From: Ravibacter sp964559125
GTDB lineage: Bacteria; Bacteroidota; Bacteroidia; Cytophagales; Spirosomataceae
Reading direction: 5' to 3'
Assembly (NCBI GenBank): GCA_964559125.1
Contig: CAZLGW010000085.1
Coordinates: 1-8,459, forward strand
Length of the DNA: 8,459 bases
Part shown: in pieces, positions 5,499-8,459 of the stretch
Position numbering within the stretch: position 1 is the first letter of the stretch
Layout of the letters: each line of letters begins with the position of its first letter
The notes under the pieces: generated by a model
Told to the model about the DNA's origin: nothing
The model's database searches: none
What the model saw: only the letters and a program-made list of their open reading frames with translations
Made by a program: the position numbers and the translations under genes

Positions 5499-7421
5499 AT
5501 GCAAAGTAAAGCGATTAAAATTTTTACAACCGTTATGGTTATGGGAGGTCTGACGGTGGGTTACTGTCAGCAGAATGCATCGGCAACTTTCGAGCGTGTC
5601 AAATACCAGGACAAAACGCTCGTAACCGACCTGGGAGTAGGCCTTTGGGCCTGGCCGCTTCCGATGGATTATGACGGAGACGGGGATATGGACCTGGTCG
5701 TGTCATGTCCCGATGTACCTTTCAGGGGAGTGTATTTTTTTGAAAATAAAAGTGGCGGAGAGTTTCCTGTTTTCGAGCCGCCTGTAAAAGTGGGAGAGTT
5801 TATCCGGAATGCCCAGATCTCCTATGTGAAGGGTGAGCCCCGGGTAATCGACCGGGGGTATGAGCATGTCAACTTCCGGACCCCGGCCTTGTCTTACCGG
5901 AGGCTTATTTTTCCGCCGGATTCCGTCATGACGGATTTCAGGAAAAAGCAGCGCTTTACCCAATACACTTATGTGGACTACGATAACGACGGTGACCAGG
6001 ATGTGATCGTAGGGATCGACGACTGGACCCAGTATGGATGGGATGACGCTTATGACAAGAGCGGCAACTGGACCAACGGACCTTTGCACGGATATGTTTA
6101 TTTGTTTGAAAACGTAAACGGCGGATATACCAACAGGGGACGCCTGACCGCCGGAGGCGAGATACTGGACGTCTACGGAGCCCCTTCTCCCCAGTTTGCC
6201 GATTTTGATGGCGACGGCGACCTCGATATTATCTGCGGGGAGTTTCTGGACTCGTTTACTTATTTTGAGAACACCGGTACAAGGGAAAAACCTGTTTATG
6301 CAAAAGGGAAAAAGCTGGAAAATGAGAGCGGGGTGATCAGGATGGACCTGGAGATGATCATACCGGTAGCGGTGGACTGGAATGGCGACGGTCATGTTGA
6401 TCTCGTTGTCGGTGATGAAGACGGACGGGTAGCCTACATTAAGAATACCGGCAGAAAGAAAAACGGTATACCGCTGTTCGAATCACCGCGCTATTTTCAG
6501 CAGAAAGCAGATCATATAAAGTTTGGCGCACTTCCTACGCCTTTTAGTGTAGATTGGGATGATGATGGTGATGAAGATATCATCATCGGGAATTCTGCCG
6601 GCTATATAGGGTTTATTGAAAACCGCGGCGGAAAGGGTACACCTGATTTTGCACCGCCGCGATACCTGGAAGCAGACGGTGAAGTGATCCGGATCCAGGC
6701 CGGGAGGAACGGGTCTATACAGGGACCTGCCGAAGCTAAGTGGGGATATACCACGCTTTCGGTGGCAGACTGGGATGGCGACGGGCTCCGTGACCTGGTC
6801 GTCAATTCTATCTGGGGAAAGGTGGTATGGTTCAGGAACGTCGGCACGAAAGGAGCGCCTAAACTCGCCCAATCCCAGCCGGTAAAAGTGGCCTGGGGTG
6901 AAAACGTTCCCAAACCTGCCTGGAACTGGTGGAACCCGGAGGCTTCAGAACTGTCTACGCAATGGCGGACCACCCCTTTTGCGGTTGACTGGAATAGGGA
7001 TCGCAAAACGGACCTGGTCATGCTGGATCACGAGGGATACCTGACATTTTTTGAGCGTTTTAAAAAAGGAGGGGAGCTATGGCTGAAGCCAGGTAAACGT
7101 ATTTTCTACCAGGAAAATGGCATCGATCTTCTACGATTGAACGAACGCCGGGCAGGTGGAAGCGGGCGACGGAAATTTACACTTATGGATTGGGACGGCG
7201 ACGGCGACCTGGATATCGTTATTAACGGGCGTAACGCCGAATGGTACGAAAACCTGGGAGGGAAAAAGGGTAAAGTGAGATTTGCCCCCAGGGGAAATGT
7301 AGCTGAAATCCGCCTTGCAGGACATGATACAAGCCCGACTCCCGTAGACTGGGATGGGGAAGGACAAAAAGATCTTCTCTTAGGAGCCGAAGACGGGTAT
7401 CTTTATTATCTGAAAAGATAG
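5499..7421 (+). CDS. Secreted FG-GAP/VCBS repeat beta-propeller protein
   Basis: A 640-residue exported protein built from FG-GAP/VCBS units that fold as beta-propeller blades with Ca2+-binding loops. Nine DxDxDGxxD-type loops start at residues 57 (DYDGDGDMD), 160 (DYDNDGDQD), 235 (DFDGDGDLD), 293 (DWNGDGHVD), 352 (DWDDDGDED), 424 (DWDGDGLRD), 497 (DWNRDRKTD), 564 (DWDGDGDLD) and 617 (DWDGEGQKD). The seventh loop lacks the glycine and the ninth has Glu at an Asp position. The reading frame opens at a TTG at 5370, but the 43 extra residues look untranslated; ATG at 5499 begins a proper Sec signal peptide (IKIFTTVMVMGGLTVGYC, residues 6-23). Cys23 follows Tyr, so it is not a good lipobox. No catalytic domain and no C-terminal type IX sorting domain are visible; the protein ends 16 residues after the last loop. 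As I remember it, similar proteins ending in HDTSPT...DLLLGAEDGYLYYL are common near Bacteroidota polysaccharide-use genes, with unknown function. It is divergent from the esterase pair. Confidence 0.88.
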   Translation: MQSKAIKIFTTVMVMGGLTVGYCQQNASATFERVKYQDKTLVTDLGVGLWAWPLPMDYDGDGDMDLVVSCPDVPFRGVYFFENKSGGEFPVFEPPVKVGEFIRNAQISYVKGEPRVIDRGYEHVNFRTPALSYRRLIFPPDSVMTDFRKKQRFTQYTYVDYDNDGDQDVIVGIDDWTQYGWDDAYDKSGNWTNGPLHGYVYLFENVNGGYTNRGRLTAGGEILDVYGAPSPQFADFDGDGDLDIICGEFLDSFTYFENTGTREKPVYAKGKKLENESGVIRMDLEMIIPVAVDWNGDGHVDLVVGDEDGRVAYIKNTGRKKNGIPLFESPRYFQQKADHIKFGALPTPFSVDWDDDGDEDIIIGNSAGYIGFIENRGGKGTPDFAPPRYLEADGEVIRIQAGRNGSIQGPAEAKWGYTTLSVADWDGDGLRDLVVNSIWGKVVWFRNVGTKGAPKLAQSQPVKVAWGENVPKPAWNWWNPEASELSTQWRTTPFAVDWNRDRKTDLVMLDHEGYLTFFERFKKGGELWLKPGKRIFYQENGIDLLRLNERRAGGSGRRKFTLMDWDGDGDLDIVINGRNAEWYENLGGKKGKVRFAPRGNVAEIRLAGHDTSPTPVDWDGEGQKDLLLGAEDGYLYYLKR

Positions 7422-7545
7422 GGAGAAGCTCTTTCCCGTCTTTAGACGGTGAAAGCGCGAAAGCCGGTCTCTGACCGGTGAAAAGATCAGTTCCCATCAG
7501 GTCATAGACCTGATATCGCCCTCCCGTCGTCAGGAGACGAGGGAG
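7421..7545. repeat. Array of successive hairpins with GTC...GAC apices between convergent genes
   Basis: Four palindromic hairpins follow one another at about 30-bp steps in the gap between the FG-GAP and cyclophilin genes. H1 is CCGTC-TTTA-GACGG (7436-7449). H2 is CCGGTC-TCT-GACCGG (7464-7478). H3 is ATCAGGTC-ATA-GACCTGAT (7496-7514), an 8-bp perfect stem. H4 pairs CTCCC plus TCGTC (7521-7531, one bulged G at 7526) with GACGAGGGAG (7536-7545) around AGGA. H1 and H2 are each followed by GGTGAAAG or GGTGAAAAG, so they look like copies of one unit. A weaker stem, GGGAGA with TTTCCC (7421-7437), precedes them and overlaps the stop codon. No T-run follows any stem, so they are not standard intrinsic terminators. 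They resemble REP/BIME-type extragenic palindromes in position; the family is not one I recognise. The remaining bases up to 7570 show nothing further. Confidence 0.75.
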
Positions 7546-7570
7546 AGCGTGAACTGTACTAACCTGGCGT

Positions 7571-8020
7571 TTATGCCGCCGTATCCTCGTGGATAGTGAT
7601 CTTTTCTATTTTATCGCCCTGGCGGATGTCGTCGATCACCTCCAACCCTTCCACAACTTTTCCGAAGCAGGTATGGTTCCTGTCCAGGTGTGAAGTATTC
7701 CTGCGGCTGTGGCAGATGAAAAATTGTGATCCGCCGGTATTCCGGCCTGCATGGGCCATGGAAAGGACACCGCGGTCATGATATTGATTATCACCGGTCA
7801 ATTCGCATGGAATATGGTAGCCGGGGCCTCCGCGACCGGTACCTTCCGGACATCCTCCCTGGATGACAAAGTCGGGAATAACCCTGTGGAAGGTCAGCCC
7901 GTCGTAGAAACCTTTTTTTGCGAGGTCAGTGAAGTTTTTTACTGCGATGGGAGCGTCATTTTCATAAAACTCGATCCACATGGTACCTTTTTCAGTAACC
8001 ATTTCCGCTTTGAGTGCCAT
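7571..8020 (-). CDS. Cyclophilin-type peptidyl-prolyl cis-trans isomerase
   Basis: Catalyses cis-trans isomerisation of Xaa-Pro bonds and so helps protein folding. The 149 residues form one cyclophilin domain with no signal peptide, so it is likely cytoplasmic. Signature blocks are FYDGLTFHRVIPDFVIQGG (38-56), RGVLSMAHAGRNTGGSQFFI (83-102) and FGKVVEGLEVID (119-130). By comparison with human cyclophilin A, Arg46 is the catalytic Arg55, Phe51 is Phe60, Gln54 is Gln63, Gln99 is Gln111, Phe101 is Phe113 and His116 is His126. His111 stands where cyclophilin A has Trp121, the main cyclosporin contact, so drug binding is probably weak; many bacterial members also lack this Trp. The ATG at 8020 fits the domain start. 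It follows the aldolase gene on the same strand with a 59-bp gap, so cotranscription is possible but not shown. The call is secure, while the substrate proteins are unknown. Confidence 0.95.
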   Translation of the reverse strand: MALKAEMVTEKGTMWIEFYENDAPIAVKNFTDLAKKGFYDGLTFHRVIPDFVIQGGCPEGTGRGGPGYHIPCELTGDNQYHDRGVLSMAHAGRNTGGSQFFICHSRRNTSHLDRNHTCFGKVVEGLEVIDDIRQGDKIEKITIHEDTAA

Positions 8021-8032
8021 AATAGAATTTTA

Positions 8033-8056
8033 GATTGGGAAATTTGACAATGGGAT
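8033..8056. repeat. Short octamer repeat upstream of the cyclophilin gene
   Basis: Three octamers in phase on the plus strand: GATTGGGA, AATTTGAC, AATGGGAT. They resemble units in the esterase leader tract (AATTAGAC, AATGTGAA) and likewise lie just upstream of a minus-strand start codon, 12 bp from the ATG at 8020. With only three imperfect units, this alone would be weak; the match to the other tract is what supports it. Confidence 0.35.
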
Positions 8057-8079
8057 GATCTTTCAGACCTCATGGCAGG

Positions 8080-8459
8080 CTATGCCAGGCGATTTACACA
8101 GTTCAGATCTTCGAAAGCCTGTTTGAGGCGTGCAACCTGGCTTTCCTGGCCTTTGCGGAGCCATACGCGCGGATCGTAATATTTTTTGTTGGGGGAATCG
8201 GCTCCTTCGGGATTGCCCAACTGTCCCTGTAGATATGCTTCCTTAGCCTTATAATAATGAAGGATACCTTCCCAGGTTGCCCACTGTATATCGGTATCGA
8301 TATTCATTTTAATGGCGCCGTATTCTATGGCTTCACGAATCTCTTCCCGGGTAGAACCGGAGCCGCCGTGGAAAACAAAATTGACGGGAAGCGGGCCGGT
8401 GTTGAAATGCTCCCGGATATAATCCTGCGAGTTTTTGAGAATGATGGGAGAGAGCTTTA
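8080..8459 (-). CDS. fbaA: Class II fructose-bisphosphate aldolase, C-terminal part (5' end outside window)
   Basis: Cleaves fructose 1,6-bisphosphate to dihydroxyacetone phosphate and glyceraldehyde 3-phosphate, and the reverse, in glycolysis and gluconeogenesis; cytoplasmic, zinc-dependent. The frame is open to the window edge: the ATG at 8307 is an internal Met (GAIKMNIDTD), not the start. About 125 residues are visible of a family of about 350-360. NFVFHGGSGST carries the C-terminal zinc ligand His (residue 30 of the visible part) and the glycine-rich phosphate loop. NIDTD (52-56) holds the Asn and Asp of the active site. The tail QWATWEGILHYYKAKEAYLQ, GQLGNPEG and KKYYDPRVWLRKGQ is very close to that of E. 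coli FbaA as I recall it; the Arg of YYDPR is the residue thought to reach into the neighbouring subunit's site. The FbaA type is clear rather than the shorter class IIB aldolases. The stop is TAG at 8082-8080; the cyclophilin gene follows 59 bp further on the same strand. Confidence 0.95.
   Translation of the reverse strand, partial: KLSPIILKNSQDYIREHFNTGPLPVNFVFHGGSGSTREEIREAIEYGAIKMNIDTDIQWATWEGILHYYKAKEAYLQGQLGNPEGADSPNKKYYDPRVWLRKGQESQVARLKQAFEDLNCVNRLA

Noticed and set aside
6550..6585. GAT-rich stretch that looks like a repeat with an ATCATC inverted arm
   Set aside because: It encodes the Asp-rich calcium loop DWDDDGDED followed by Ile residues, so the codons explain it.
7222..7497. 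Minus-strand 91-codon frame running from the hairpin array into the FG-GAP gene
   Set aside because: It overlaps the conserved end of the FG-GAP gene and its own start lies inside hairpin H3; it looks like a by-product of the palindromes.
7436..7545. Possible degenerate CRISPR or integron attC-type sites
   Set aside because: The units are palindromes that differ in sequence, with no identical repeats or regular spacers, no cas or integrase gene nearby and no attC core sites seen.
8073..8087. TGGCA-N5-TGCCA inverted repeat at the aldolase stop codon
   Set aside because: The stem is only 5 bp, partly coding, and no T-run follows on either strand; too weak to call a terminator.
8080..8307. A separate small 75-residue protein starting at ATG 8307
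   Set aside because: The frame continues upstream to the window edge with aldolase sequence including NFVFHGGSGST, so the ATG is an internal Met.

Overview
The window most likely comes from a member of the Bacteroidota, possibly of the Cytophagales/Dyadobacter kind; the lower rank is a guess. Signs are a DUF4301 protein (a family I know mainly from Bacteroidota), a secreted FG-GAP/VCBS protein of a type common near Bacteroidota glycan-use loci, mostly weak or absent Shine-Dalgarno sequences with A/T-rich leaders, and promoter-like sequences of the TAnnTTTG type. No tRNA, rRNA, insertion sequence, phage gene or CRISPR array was seen. Seven genes are supported, and the layout looks like an ordinary chromosome.

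Left part (1-3918, + strand): a complete UvrD/PcrA-type DNA helicase, then a 154-bp gap with several inverted repeats and a possible promoter, then a DUF4301 protein. The DUF4301 protein carries a chain of motifs that looks to me like the UDP-sugar pyrophosphorylase fold.

Middle part (3950-7421): a minus-strand pair, a secreted alpha/beta-hydrolase esterase followed after only 2 nt by a small exported TPR-like protein with a TTG start. A 209-bp divergent spacer separates it from a plus-strand secreted FG-GAP/VCBS repeat protein. The spacer holds a degenerate 8-bp tandem repeat on the esterase side and an exact 11-bp direct repeat on the FG-GAP side. The esterase and FG-GAP protein are both predicted to leave the cytoplasm, which would suit polymer or glycan handling, but no substrate can be read from the sequence.

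Right part (7422-8459): a 149-bp convergent spacer packed with four successive hairpins, each with GTC...GAC around its apex, then on the minus strand a single-domain cyclophilin and, upstream of it, the C-terminal third of a class II fructose-bisphosphate aldolase cut by the window edge. These are housekeeping genes. The most unusual items in the window are the hairpin array, the octamer repeats before two minus-strand start codons, and the pyrophosphorylase-like reading of DUF4301. I see no clear new defence or mobile system.
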